DNA of 64,000 nucleotides from Certhia americana (taxonomy: Eukaryota > Chordata > Aves > Passeriformes > Certhiidae): positions 65,286,774-65,350,773 of the forward strand of contig CM031857.1 of the NCBI GenBank assembly GCA_018697195.1, in the 5' to 3' direction. This document shows positions 52,840 through 64,000 of the stretch, in pieces. The first letter of the stretch is position 1. Each line of letters starts with the position of its first letter. The notes below the pieces were generated by a model, which worked only from the letters and a program-made list of their open reading frames with translations, ran no database searches and was not told the DNA's origin. Both the position numbers and the translations under genes were made by a program.

Positions 52840-55188
52840 AACCACAAGTTTCTGTGGTCACAATGAGTATGTCTGCTCTTTGAGTGCACCTCTATTTGAT
52901 AACAATAAGCAAGTCCTAAACTAAAAGCTAAAGAACATGCACATTAGTTTCATCTCAGCCACTCCAACTTCAAATTGTTTGGGACAATAACCAGCCCTAA
53001 TACAGCCATGCATTTGTGCAACACCTAGCACAATGCTCATCACTGAAAACCTATGCAGACCAAGAGATACATAACAGGGATTACCCTTGTAGATGCCCTT
53101 TAATTAGTAAATCTTTGTGTGTACTCTAGATGTACTTCACTCCCAAAGTAGAGTTTCCCTCACAGGGAAAAACCAAATTACAGTACACTCCAAAAACCTG
53201 ATCTGTGTACCCAGTCCCCAAAATCTGTTTGTGAAATTAAGATGCCTGGAGTGTTATAGTGTTCCACCCTTGCAAGTTCAGATGTAGATTTCCTTGGCCA
53301 TTATATTCTGTTATGGAATATTGTAACATAAATTTGTATTTCATTTTCCTTGTACAAGGCAAGGAACAGAAACAATCGAACTCCCATTTCCTTCCAGTGC
53401 AGCATCTATAAACATACGAATGGTAGCACAGTTTTGCCTCCAAAGCAGTAGTACTACAGTAATTTGAACAATGAAGAATACCAGTCCAAGACTCCTAAGT
53501 CCTGAAAAAAAGAACCATAAAAAACCAGACAGTACTATAGGTCCAAATGGAAATAACTGCAGTGATTCAACCAAAGACACTCTGTTATCCTTTCAACAAT
53601 TTAAAAGTCATTTAGTGTATTTCCATCAAGCTACAGAGGATTGAATCTGGTGACACCTTAAAATATGTCGCCATAACCCTCAGACAATGTTTGAAGGTAA
53701 ATTATTTGCAGGCCTGAAATGCAGCCAGTTCCCTTAAGCTGTCTCTTAACTACCTTACGTAAAGTCCATCCTATCAGAAATAACAGTTTGCTGTTAATGT
53801 GTTATCCTAAGGAAACACTGAAAGGTTAATCAGTCATTTCTAAAAAGTAGTACAAGGAGTATGTTTTTACATAACAGAGTGACAAATGTATCTACTTCTG
53901 GTAAGATTTCTTATAATTATTATTATGATTCTTTATATTTCATTGTAATTCTGGTAATTCCATTATGAATCTTCATACAACAGAAATACATAGGAAGATA
54001 TCAAAGGATCTACTTTATAGAAAAGCCTACATCATTTACTGAAAAGTTTAATTTAATATGGATATATTCTATATTTATTCTGTGACTGAAAAAAGTTACA
54101 TATGTTCTACTAGTGCCTTTACTTTATGTGATGAAGACATCAGACTTTGAAATTCAGTCAAATTACTATTGCATTCTGTCTGAGAAGATGCGTTCCTCAA
54201 AAGCATCTCACTTTAGCCAGAATAAAGAACCCCCAAAATAAAATGACCAGATTCAGCAAGTTATTTGTTACAAATGCATTCTCAACAATGAATTCCCAAT
54301 AAGAAACCTCTAATCCAATTCATCCTTCCTTTTAAGAACTCACATCTTCAGCAGCATGGGGCACATACCACAGAATTCCATATAAGGGAATTTTAGATAG
54401 GAATACAACTGCCAGGATGGGCAAAATGGCACCAAGACTTGCAGCACACTCTCCTGGGACATACTATAGCTGGCCAGAACATTCATATGATATCTGATTG
54501 ACACACACTGTGCCTGGCACATCTCCATACGTAACGTGCACAGAGCTCTCTTTTGGCTCTGGCCATATAGATCATAGCACAACAAGAACAAATCCTGACT
54601 GAGCATTAAGATGATAATGAAATACAAATTAATCACAATAATTACAAACAAATTTTCTATCTATGCCCAGAGTCAAGTAAGACAAAAATTAAAGTAGGTG
54701 CCAATTCATAATTATATTTTGATTTGCCATATTTACTACTTTTCTCAAAGATTTGCCTCAGGTTTTGTTCTGTTTTCTTACTGACAAAACCCTACTTTTC
54801 TATCGCTCAGTATTGCTCGTGCACAGAAAAGCTCTGAAAATGTTGTTACATGCAAGTTAAGGGTTCAGGAATGAAAAATCATCCAAATCATCAAATACAC
54901 TAATATAAAGGGGTTCTTTTCCCTGATTTTGTTCTGGCTGATGTTCTCTGAATATTAGACATGGTGATCAAATTGTCATGGATCAAACTAAGAGGTGCAT
55001 TTTCATCAGTGCTAGAGTTTACCTCAAGATATTTGAGACTTTGTTTTAGCTTTTGTTGTTTCAAGCTTCAATCCAGTACTGAAGATGATACTAAAGAAAG
55101 ACCTAGTTGACCAAACTATATGCTTTCCTATGCTGTTTGTATGTACTTCTAGCAGAACTGGGTTTGTGTGGTAATGAATTAGGTTCTT

Positions 55189-55212
55189 AAAAAAAAAAAA
55201 AAAAAAAAAAAA
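55189..55212. repeat. Poly-A run (A24)
   Basis: Twenty-four uninterrupted A on the plus strand. No retrocopy body was recognised to its left. Confidence 0.9.
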
Positions 55213-56269
55213 GAACAGCAGAAGACTGTTCCTTTTATAGAACAAGAAATAATTAGACATTATCCTGTCCAGAAATGAGCTTGGTTACATGCTTGGCTGA
55301 AAGTCATGGTGATGCTTCCATGACTTTATAGCTCTCCAATACAAAAGCACTCCCAAGCTTTAACTGGATAGTGTGTTCACACAGTTTTTCCAAAAAATTT
55401 AACAATATTTGAAGAAGAGATACAGCAATACAATAGAAAATTAGAAGAATTTTGTACCAATCAATTAACCTTCTCTAAATTTTCTTGAAATGGATATAGC
55501 AGATATATTGTTTTATATAATATAACAATATAACAGATATATTGTTTTAGTTGAAAGGTATAAAGTGGAAGTATATATGTTTTTGCAAGTATAATATAAG
55601 TTTGTAATGTTGCTTTCTCATTTTATTTCTCATTATATCTTCATTATGCTATTTTTTAAAAGAGAAAAAAAGTTTTCTGAAGTTTTTAAGCAATATGTGG
55701 AACAGTAAAGCAGTCATTTGTTCCCATTTATCCATTTACTTAACAATTTAAGAGGGAAAAAAAGTGACAAGGCATGCTTTGGACTCCCATGAGTAGGAGA
55801 TGTAGTCCTTGAAAGATGTACTCTCACACAGTAACTCTTCACATGAGATAAGTTTGCTTGTATGTGTGTATATGTATATTGCACATACATGTGCATATAG
55901 GCCATATGGTGCAGCACACTCTCCATGCACGGGAGTCTCTAAGGCAACAGGGGTTCTCATCCAACAGCACCTCAAATCAAAGGAGGAATCAATCTAGATT
56001 TAGTTTGTTCTCTTTGGTAAGTACTGACTGCTATCTTCTCTCCCACTAGGCTGCAAGACTATGCACTACTCAACTGGACTAGAGAAAAACACAGTATGCA
56101 AACAGTTGAACTCCAGCTCCCGTGACTCCTTCACTAAGAACTAAATGGTGGAAGATGAGTATTCTCCATTTCCCCACCATGACAGAACCACACTCCTCAA
56201 GGTTGATCATTATAGTGTCCTCATACTAGGAATTACAGACCTGTCAGTCTGAGGACGTTTAGACTGCGC

Positions 56270-56416
56270 ACTTGAAAGAATTTCTTCACCAAAAGGGTTA
56301 CCATTCCCAGATGTGTACAAAAGGCAGGTAGCTGGGATGCTTAGAGACATGGTTTAGTGATGGACTTGGCAGGGTCCAGTTAATGGCTCCGACCTCAATG
56401 ATTCTATGATTCTGTA
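56270..56416 (+). mobile_element. CR1 LINE 3' end fragment
   Basis: GAAAGAATTTCTTCACCAAA, a GGGTTACCATTCCCAGATGTG motif, TTAGAGACATGGTTTAGTGA, TGGACTTGGCAGGGTCCAGT, TTAATGGCTCCGACCTCAAT and the double terminal ATTCTATGATTCTG identify a CR1 3' UTR with an internal deletion. It is antisense to DACH1. Confidence 0.93.
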
Positions 56417-58429
56417 TGCAAACACACATTCACAGGTGTGTGCGCCTATCTGTTTGGGCAGTATGCATACACACAGACTACAATCTCTGCAGGTGATTAG
56501 CAGGGCACCGCAACATTAACACAATCATTTAAGAAAGAAAACGAGCACCATAATCAAATGAAAAAACAGATGTCATTTGCTAATGGATACCAAACCTAGA
56601 AGTGTAGAAAAGGATAAACAAAGGGTAATAGAGTCTACCTAGTACTCCCTGCACTCTGTAACTTTTTTTAACTTTCATATATGTCAAACATTTTCTCTAT
56701 TTTCTTCCTTTCCACATCAGGATTAATACTCAAATATCAATTCAGTCAATCACAATTTTATTGCGAGATGAATCTTTCAAATGACCAAAGACCTCTCTTG
56801 TAAACCTCTTTGGGTAGTCAGACCCTAAGAGCTGCGCCTTGCACTGTCTTGGAAGATTAATGACTCATACTAAGTCAACAATATTATCTGTATGTTCCCC
56901 AAAGATCTTAAATTAAAATACACATTCATCCTGGCCCAGCTTAGCATATGTGAAATTTGTTTTTTTTAATGAGATCACAGTTAATAATAATAGAAGCAGG
57001 CAACTCTGGAAAATAACAAATATAAACTCACCCCTGGAAGTTGGTTTCCAGAACTAGCATTCTATTGAATACCATTATCTCTGACTTGTGTAACTGTCAA
57101 ATCTAAAAATGGCTTCACTTTTCCAAAAAGCGCCTTATGAGAATTATACATAAAAGCCTTTACAAATAAAAATATATTGTTAAATATTATGCTGTGTCAC
57201 AACCTTCAGAGTTCAGTCAAATTTTCATGCAAATCTTCCCATTAGGAGAAATGTTTGCGAAACCATTTGCTTTGCAGAATTTCTTCATATTGGTAGAAAT
57301 ACCAAATTTTATTCTATATTATACCCATTACATGATTTACCTCTTTGTATGAAGTACTCAGTGCTGTACAATAAGCTTTCTTCACCAGTTCTCGTGTATA
57401 ACGTACTAATGCTGTGCTAAGTCTTATTCTTTCTTTTTCCATTATATACGTAACAAACATAATTATCTTAAGATTTAAACCCTTTCATAATGGTACTTCA
57501 CAAGTAGTTTACAACTGTGCCATAAATGTTACACACTTAGGATGATATTTAAATTCACACTTTTTCATGAAAGTGTTTCTTCATTTTATAATCACAATAA
57601 AAAGAATATCTTCAATGGATGGGTTCTATTTTAGAGAAAAAGCAAACATACTTATTTCAACAGGCTTACTGTGAGTTAATTAAAGTGAAAATTATGTAAA
57701 CAAAAGTCAGTATTATAAAGCCCCTATGAAGTTTTCATTTTTCTATTGACCTAGTAACAAATTTAAATGCTAACAGTTTGGGAGATCAAATTAATTGAAT
57801 ACAAACACTTGTTTAATGACATCAGCAGTCAATGCAGAACATCTGTGTTATACTTTAAAAGTGATCAGAAAATATTCTTTTGTTTAAATTACAGATAATC
57901 AGGAGGTTTATATTTCTGTGTTCAATTTAAGAGGAAAAAAAATCATACTACCTTCAGGGCCCAAGGAAGCAATAAGTTACAAATGCAGGATTTCTTCTTT
58001 TTTTTTCTGTTTTGTAACCATGGTAAAACAATAGAAATGAACTTTCCCTGAACCTTTCTCCTTTAATGGCCTGGGTCCATGTTGACCCAGCAAGCTGGAA
58101 CCTGATACTATCAACCTGACTGCTGCTAAAGCAATCAGATACAGCAGAAACTATACACAGTGCATTATAATACTAATTTCAGCATCCCACAAAGCCAGTG
58201 CAGAGGCAAGCTATTAAAGTATTATATTCTATTGTTTAAAAGTGAGATTAATTCAATAGCTTAAATGCACCCAAAAACACTGAACTAAATGGCAGACCGT
58301 ACAACTATATTGTTATTCTTTTATAATACTGTACCAAAGTGAAATTGCAGATAAGGTTCTCCCTTCCCCTCTCCCTTCAAAAAAAAAGCACTACTGGATG
58401 AATTATTAGTAAACAGATTATTTGAGCCA
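56417..58429 (-). other. DACH1: DACH1 intron 1, possible conserved patches
   Basis: No gene or repeat was recognised. Stretches near 57220-57300 (ATGCAAAT octamer), 57775-57860 (ATTAATTGAAT) and 58060-58210 have a conserved-element texture, but no firm criterion supports annotating them. Confidence 0.5.
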
Positions 58430-58680
58430 TTACAGGTTCATATGATCCTGCATTTGAATGAGGCATGTAATTAAATTATCAGGACTTTGTTCTAAATGCT
58501 TGAAAGAAGGAGAGCATGATAACCACATTTTAGAAAGGTAGAATAAAAGAAGAAACTTTTTTTTTTCCTTATAGAGGACTACAGGCAACTAATGTATGAA
58601 GGCATAATTGATTAATTCCACTAATTAAGATATTTGTTATTCCTGAAATTGTAGCTTGATAAATAATGTATTAGATGTAG
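58430..58680. promoter_or_regulatory. Candidate homeodomain-site-rich regulatory block
   Basis: TAAT/ATTA cores are unusually concentrated: TAATTAAATTA at 58468-58478, TAATTGATTAATT at 58605-58617, and CTAATTAAG at 58621-58629. The spacing TAATTGATTA is that of a paired-class or PBX-type dimer site. The block is AT-rich and could arise by chance, so confidence is low. Confidence 0.22.
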
Positions 58681-59739
58681 CACCATTTCCCATCAGTTCT
58701 GAAAAGACTGTGATGATGTTTCAAATTTATACTGTTATTTTTTGGAGGCTGAACAGCTCACTTCTAGGCTTCTGAGTCCAGGCAAAAGCAAGCAAAAGAT
58801 ATTTTGAAGTTGTGACTAAATCAATCTTTAAATAGTAAACACTGTATTACAATATATTCTAGTCATTTTACAAAAATATTCACTTATAGACTTCTGGTTT
58901 TTTCAAAAGTTTTAAGGGGAAATACTTTTCAACTAGCCCAACTTTTGCAGAAGTATATATTCTATGTTAGTCAGTCATTTATAATGTTTCCCTGAAGAGT
59001 GTGACACACTCCAAGATCTATTCATCCCCTTCTACTTTTAAGTATAAATCACCTTGGGGAAGTGTTTGAGGCTACAGTGGTTATTGTATAGAGACCCTAG
59101 TCACCTAACTATAAAGTGGCTTTAACCTTTAACACAGCTACTGCAGAAAGAAGAACAGTCACTAACGCATATGCCATCATCATAACTATTGACTACTTCT
59201 GCAGAATGTGAAACACACAGACAGAAAGACTTTTTCAGCTGAAGCTGAGCCATACAACTTCACTCTATTATCAAGAAAAATAATCATCATCCTCTAGGCA
59301 AGTCAGGATAATAATGTTAAGACTGAAAAAGACACTGAGAGATCTACTAAACTACAAAGAGAAGGGGAAAAAAAGTAGCAAGACCATTTATCTGAGTGAA
59401 GGATTTCTGGCTGTAATCTACAGATTTGGCTTAGTTTACAATAAAACATTATTTAAGCACAAATTAGGACTCAACTTTTTGCTTTCTAGATAAATTCCTT
59501 TATCACAACACAGATTCATGCTCATTTTTTTTCTCTTGTCCAAGAAATTTTTCATTCCCTTCCATGTACCTGAAGAGCTTCAACAGAGATGAAGTGTGTC
59601 TATTTGTGGTATTAGTCTTCTTGATGACCAGCTTGTTTCATTTTCTCTGACAGAGAATTTTACCACTATCCAGTTGGTCTCCCAGTCTCATTTTGACCAC
59701 TAAGGCATGGCAACAGGAGAGAAAAGGGTCTCCACCTTT

Positions 59740-59945
59740 ACTTCATCACTGAAAGAGTTGTCAACAATAATCAGAAGAGGCTTCCCAGGGAAGTGGTTGA
59801 GTCACCATCTCTGGAGGTGTGCAAAAGATTACAGATATGATGCCTAGAGACATGATTTCGTGGTGAACTTGGCAGTGTTGGGTTTACAGCTGGAATTGAT
59901 GATCTTAAGCGTCTTTTCCAACCTTAATGATTCTAAGATTCTCTG
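59740..59945 (+). mobile_element. CR1 LINE 3' end fragment
   Basis: AGAAGAGGCTTCCCAGGGAA, GTGGTTGAGTCACCATCTCT, GGAGGTGTGCAAAAGATTAC, CCTAGAGACATGATTTCGTG, GTGAACTTGGCAGTGTTGGG, a GATGATCTTAAGCGTCTTTTCC motif and the tail AATGATTCTAAGATTCTCTG follow CR1 order. It is the same subfamily as the copy at 56270 and antisense to DACH1. Confidence 0.95.
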
Positions 59946-60851
59946 ATCTTCATATTTCTTATCTTTCTGTAACCATGTTTTCAAAGGTGGTGGCCACTTA
60001 GACTGCATACACTGATCATGTACCAAATCCTTCACAATAACGATATGTAGAAATTTTACTTTATTCGGGTTGCAAACAAGTGTGTGACCACTCTGACCAG
60101 AAGAAAAATGCAATCTCTAGCTCAAAAGGGTCTTATATTTGCTAAAACTTTGTTTAGGGAGGAGAGACTCTTAAAACTTATGCTGGAATCCCATCACTGA
60201 AAACGCTTAAGTCAATTCAGCCTTAAATCTTTTTGCACCTCTACTCTGCATGTGCATATGAATTTTCAAATAATGAAGTCACAGTCTAACAGGTGCAATG
60301 TTGCATTGCACAAAGTGTAACACAAACTACCCAAATCTAAATAGCTGCAATGTAAATGTTGAATATTAGTCTCTTGAGCATATATGTGTACCAGCAATAC
60401 CTTCTGTTAGGATCCTCTTTGCCTGGACACGTCAAACACTAGTCCTTCAGAACAGCTCTGGTCTAGTGTATTTGCAAGACACCCAACACTCAATGGTGCT
60501 AACACAAATACGAATGATTACGTTAGAAATAACACACATTTTAAACAGAAAACGAAGATGTTTTTTGGGGCAGAGAGGAGTGAGAAGCGACTGTGTAGTA
60601 CTGCCAGTGACTCCTGGATTGGAAGATATCTTCTCACCACAGTTTTCCAGACTTCTTCTTCCTCCAAGAATGTTGGCTTTTCTTACTCAGCTGCACATGC
60701 TTTTTTTCACTTTTTTCCTTAATGGGCTCAGTCAAGATTTGACAATCCATTTCTGATTCCAACTAGCCAAGCTGAACTTACGTGCTCCACCTCTCCTGAC
60801 TCATTCACTCTGGAAAACCGTAACATACGGCAGGTGAGCCAGTTCCACGAG
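59946..60851 (-). other. DACH1: DACH1 intron 1, no recognisable feature
   Basis: No gene or repeat family was recognised. A 96-codon plus-strand frame at 60466-60756 has no recognisable homology. Confidence 0.55.
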
Positions 60852-61144
60852 GTGGAGGCAGTGAGCAAACAGAGAAGAGCCTCTGTGTTGGAAGCCTGGC
60901 GCAAAGGTTGAACAGAAATTTATTGCAGTCTCCACTGCCTGGATTTGACATGTAAGAGGACTTGCTGGATACCCTGCCAGCACAGTTATTTTGCCACTGT
61001 TGGTTGGCAACAACAGTTGAGCCCTGTTCTCCCTTTGATTTTTGTGGTAACTGTAGTATACCCAGATAGCCCACAGAAGGTCTGGTCAACCCATCTGTGC
61101 AAAAATTGCTTTTAACTTGCAAGACCTAGGTCAGTGTCTCTACA
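60852..61144 (-). mobile_element. Candidate solo LTR of an endogenous retroelement
   Basis: A 293-bp segment, richer in G+C than its surroundings, is bounded by the 5-bp direct repeat ACGAG (60847-60851 and 61145-61149), like a target-site duplication. On the minus strand it starts TGTAGAGACACTG and ends CTCCA plus one extra C, nearly the TG…CA ends of LTRs. It has AATAAA (60919-60924), about 70 bp before its 3' end, where an LTR polyadenylation signal belongs. No TATA box is obvious and no internal retroviral sequence flanks it. The extra base at one end and a 5-bp match that could be chance keep confidence low. Confidence 0.35.
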
Positions 61145-61502
61145 ACGAGTAAGAAATTAGAGAATAGAACTAAGCAACATAAAATATTTTCTCTTCCTAC
61201 GCTAGAATAAAAAAGGTGCAAATTTCAAGGTTTGGAAGAAAAATGGGCTTCATAAAAATGGAAGTGAGAAAGAGAAGAGCAGAGTGAAAAACAGCTCTCC
61301 AAGTAGAATAAAAAAGGAAAGACCAATCCTCATGCAGATGAAAAGATGGAAGATCCAAAAGAGAAACAGAAAATTTCTTGGCAATGATAATCCTCAGTCC
61401 TGTAAAATGACAGAAGCTTTAACATATCAACTACTACAGTTTGCATCGCTTTAAAGCAGATTATTCTGAATATACAGAATGCTACAAAGTACTGTCCACT
61501 TC

Positions 61503-61581
61503 CAAAAGGTGAAGGGGCTGCTCTTTCCCAAGCATATTTAGGAAGTATGTGCTTGGGAAGGAGCGGCCCCTTCACCTTTTG
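61503..61581 (+). ncRNA. Near-perfect 35-bp RNA-hairpin structure (pre-miRNA-like inverted repeat)
   Basis: The arms 61503-61537 and 61547-61581 are inverted copies and pair position by position. Every pair is Watson-Crick except three that are G·U on the plus strand (61519/61565, 61524/61560, 61535/61549). The loop is 9 nt (61538-61546). A third, partial, direct copy of the left arm follows at about 61587-61613, sharing TTTCCCAAGCATA exactly. The minus-strand transcript (DACH1 sense) would carry A/C mismatches instead. The size fits a pre-miRNA or a recently formed inverted duplication; no known microRNA was recognised and transcription is not shown. Confidence 0.4.
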
Positions 61582-61613
61582 CATACAAGGGATGCTACTT
61601 TTTCCCAAGCATA

Positions 61614-62615
61614 GATCAAATCCTGCTGAAAGACTTGGAGAGAGACAGATACCTCTATGAATCTGTTTCTCAAAATATCTGTGAATCAGTAGAGACATGC
61701 ATGCAAAGTATTAGCTTTGTTATAAGACTGTCTGCAACTAATCAGAATTTCAAACAAAAATGCAAACTTGCACACTGGGAAGATTTGATAAATAAATTAA
61801 ACTTAAAAATTTTCAAAAAGACACTGGGAAAAAAAAAACATTGCTGCAACATGCTAGGTAAAGATTTTACAAATCATTTTCTTAGACTTGGTGTTCATAG
61901 ACAGAAATAACCATCTGAATATTAAAATAATTTTTAATTAGCTTCATTAACCCGAATTTAATACTACATAATAGTCTGCAAACTACACATATACTCTACT
62001 AGATTACATACAGGTCAAAACCAACAAAGTTTTTATGCATATTAGTACATTTTGAAGAACAGAAAATATGAAAAGATGAAAAATAACTGTAAAATTTTAA
62101 AAACAACTATTACTCTAGACACTTTACAGAAACAATTTAATACCCCATTTAAACAAATTACCATGTAAAATAAAATATGGTTTTAAACTAATATTTGCGA
62201 GCATTGAGATATGATTAGTAGAGAAAATACTAATAGCAGAAAATACTAATTGACTCGAACAGAATTTTGATTCACTGAAAACTGTATTTTTTTTTCTAGT
62301 TTAAGATATCTATAAGTAACTACACTGTCAATCAAATAACCTAAAATATTAAGTCGTCATTGCCCTTTTAAATCCTTTCAACTAGAATTCCCTAATTGTT
62401 CCCTCACTTTATCTCACTGTACCAGTAAGTAAATAAATTAACAAAATAGCTTTTATCGCACAGAATAACCTTTTAACTGAAGGATTATCTCTGGTTTATT
62501 TTTCATTTCTTTCTCTGCAGATAGCAGTTCATGCCTCATTGATTAGTTTGCTGAGGTGGTGACCAGAAATGAAAACAAGGTCTCTCAGATATTGCCAAGA
62601 CCTGTAAATATATAT

Positions 62616-62649
<34 letters not shown>

Positions 62650-64000
62650 AAAAAAAGCACCAAAGTTAATACATGTTATATTTCCAGCATTCAGCTTCTA
62701 AGCCAGTGAGGGTTGATGGTCAGGAGAGGTTCATTTATTCTAATCAGCCTTTGCCAGGATGCAATTACACTAAAGAATTCAAAATTATCATCTCTGTGTT
62801 TTGGTTTTGGTTTGTTTTTTCTCTATACCTTTACAGGATTTTCCTTTTTCTTTTTTTCTTTTTTTTCTCATTACGTTTCACTCTTAAAATGTGCCAACAC
62901 TCTAATGATGTGTTACAGAGGTGTGGATCAGTACAGTTGCAAACCAGGACTTTATATCTCTTTCTGAAAGAAATTATCTCAAAAAGCTGAATTCCATTTT
63001 GAAAATTCAAAAATATTTTCCCCAATAAAGAGTTAGTTTGGGTTTTTTTAGTTTTTTCCTGTTTTGTGTTTTAAACCTTTGTTTTTGGAAGAAAATTTTA
63101 GTTTTCTTCGAAGTTGTCAGATAAACACCATGTATGTCAAAGTCCTCTATTCCCATGTCTGAGAAGCCTCATTCTTTAATTAAATGGACCATGACTTTAA
63201 GTGCAACAAAAAATTCAGCTGTTCTGTTTCTTTAGACTTCAGCCTTTTTATCAAGTCTACGTGTATCACCAACAGGCATGATACTTTCTGCGATGTGAAA
63301 AACTGAGTTTATCAACACAGTTGATTAGTTCTCCTAGTTTTAAACATAATACATTATGTCATTTGTGTTATTGGGCTCAGAGCACAAATATTAAAACAAC
63401 ATGCACATACTAAACATGTATTAGAAGGATCAAGATCCAGAAGAAGAAGTAATGTGAATTATGTATATGCTGATAGGTTTCAAGGATTCTTGAACAATCT
63501 TTATAAACAGTCACATAGTCCTCCTGCCATTTCATGCAAGTCAAATTTTACTACTGGCCGCTGGAGAAGAGGAGATAAGAGTCACGTGAGGTGGATCATG
63601 CAGTCATTTCTTAAACGTGAAAATTTCACTGACACGCTGATGTAGCATCTTGGGCAGAGATGGTATATTACTGAAGAGGCAACTCCACGCCCCCCTCTTT
63701 TTCAGTTGCCATAAAAATATGGAAAATTAACCACAATTAATATTAGCATGCTCTGAAAGTTTTAACTCCACAAAAACAAAGATAATGCAATGTTAATTTT
63801 TTCAGACCTCTGCTACCTCAACCTTGCTGTATTCATAAACAGATTAAAAGATAATAATTTGCATACAAGACGTACATGGACTTCTCTAGCATATGAACAA
63901 CTGATTTCAGACAAGTGCTATATGCATAACAACATTTCAGGTAAAAGAATCTGTCATTACGGCAAGTAACATAATTCATTCATTTTCTACATTGGCACAA
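61614..64000 (-). other. DACH1: DACH1 intron 1, right edge of window
   Basis: AT-rich intron with an A27 run (62620-62646) and a T/C tract (about 62840-62868). A 91-codon plus frame (61635-61910) and overlapping frames near 62700-62990 have no recognisable homology. The DachBox-N exon was not found and must lie beyond the right edge. Confidence 0.6.
62620..62646. repeat. Poly-A run (A27)
   Basis: Twenty-seven A on the plus strand, preceded by a short TATATATA. It could be a simple repeat or the tail of an unrecognised retrocopy; no parent sequence was identified to its left. Confidence 0.9.

Larger units (their letters stand above)
48024..56269 (-). other. DACH1: DACH1 intron 1, mostly featureless
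   Basis: AT-rich intron with a 34-bp tandem duplication at 52772-52839 and an A24 run at 55189-55212. Moderately GC-richer patches (49190-49440, 54340-54660) carry minus-strand frames of 63 and 103 codons with no recognisable homology. No exon, RNA gene or repeat-family tail was seen. Confidence 0.55.

Noticed and set aside
54340..54651. 103-codon minus-strand frame with hydrophobic N-terminus, considered as a receptor fragment
   Set aside because: No family motif could be found and the hydrophobicity comes from AT-rich codons; not enough to call even a pseudogene.
60805..61122. 105-codon minus-strand frame
   Set aside because: It lies within the candidate LTR and has no known protein features; better explained as noncoding LTR sequence.
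61330..61698. 122-codon minus-strand open frame
   Set aside because: It runs through the inverted-repeat hairpin, matches no family I know, and has no splice or promoter context. The plus-strand 91-codon frame at 61635-61910 is rejected for the same lack of support.
62500..62646. Possible plus-strand exon or retrocopy ending in the A27 run (CTCTGCAG acceptor-like site at about 62513-62520)
   Set aside because: The stretch is short, lacks a donor and a recognisable reading frame, and no target-site duplication flanks it.

Overview
This window is vertebrate, most probably avian, genomic DNA: AT-rich and gene-poor, with a low load of short 5'-truncated CR1 LINE tails as almost the only recognisable interspersed repeats. 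Two stretches encode protein that I recognise with high confidence, both on the minus strand: consecutive internal exons of DACH1 (dachshund homolog 1, a SKI/SNO/DAC-family transcriptional regulator). The exon at 43302-43417 (probably exon 2) and the exon at 7250-7411 (probably exon 3) have canonical splice sites and join in phase (…PPT-G-LTAA…). The whole window therefore lies inside one gene read right to left: the 3' part of intron 1 (43418-64000), a complete 35.9-kb intron 2 (7412-43301), and the start of intron 3 (1-7249). The DNA-binding DachBox-N exon lies beyond the right edge and the DachBox-C exons beyond the left edge. The species cannot be fixed from this window; a crocodilian or turtle is less likely but not excluded.

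Layout from left to right. 1-7249: intron 3, with a 100-N assembly gap inside poly-A and simple repeats. 7250-7411: exon 3. 7412-43301: intron 2, holding two candidate conserved regulatory blocks (about 10640-11030 and 11440-11740), five CR1 tails, a TA/TG microsatellite, and a large AGAC/AAAG polypurine microsatellite interrupted by a 297-N gap. 43302-43417: exon 2, with a candidate homeodomain/POU regulatory block just upstream in transcription (43600-43790). 43418-64000: intron 1, with a palindromic AP-1 pair, a G-quadruplex motif, three CR1 tails, a decayed protein-coding relic at 47083-48023, a homeodomain-site-rich block near 58430-58680, a candidate solo LTR at 60852-61144 and a near-perfect 35-bp hairpin at 61503-61581.

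Apart from the DACH1 exons and the one relic, I regard the open reading frames here as chance: they are short, AT-driven or low-complexity, and match no family I know. Vertebrate DACH1 introns are known for long-range developmental enhancers, so the main functional content of the remaining DNA is likely regulatory. I can only nominate such elements from sequence texture and motifs, not demonstrate conservation. The most unusual items are the hairpin (its stem substitutions are G·U-compatible only on the strand antisense to DACH1), the gene relic, and several near-perfect palindromes carrying paired transcription-factor sites.
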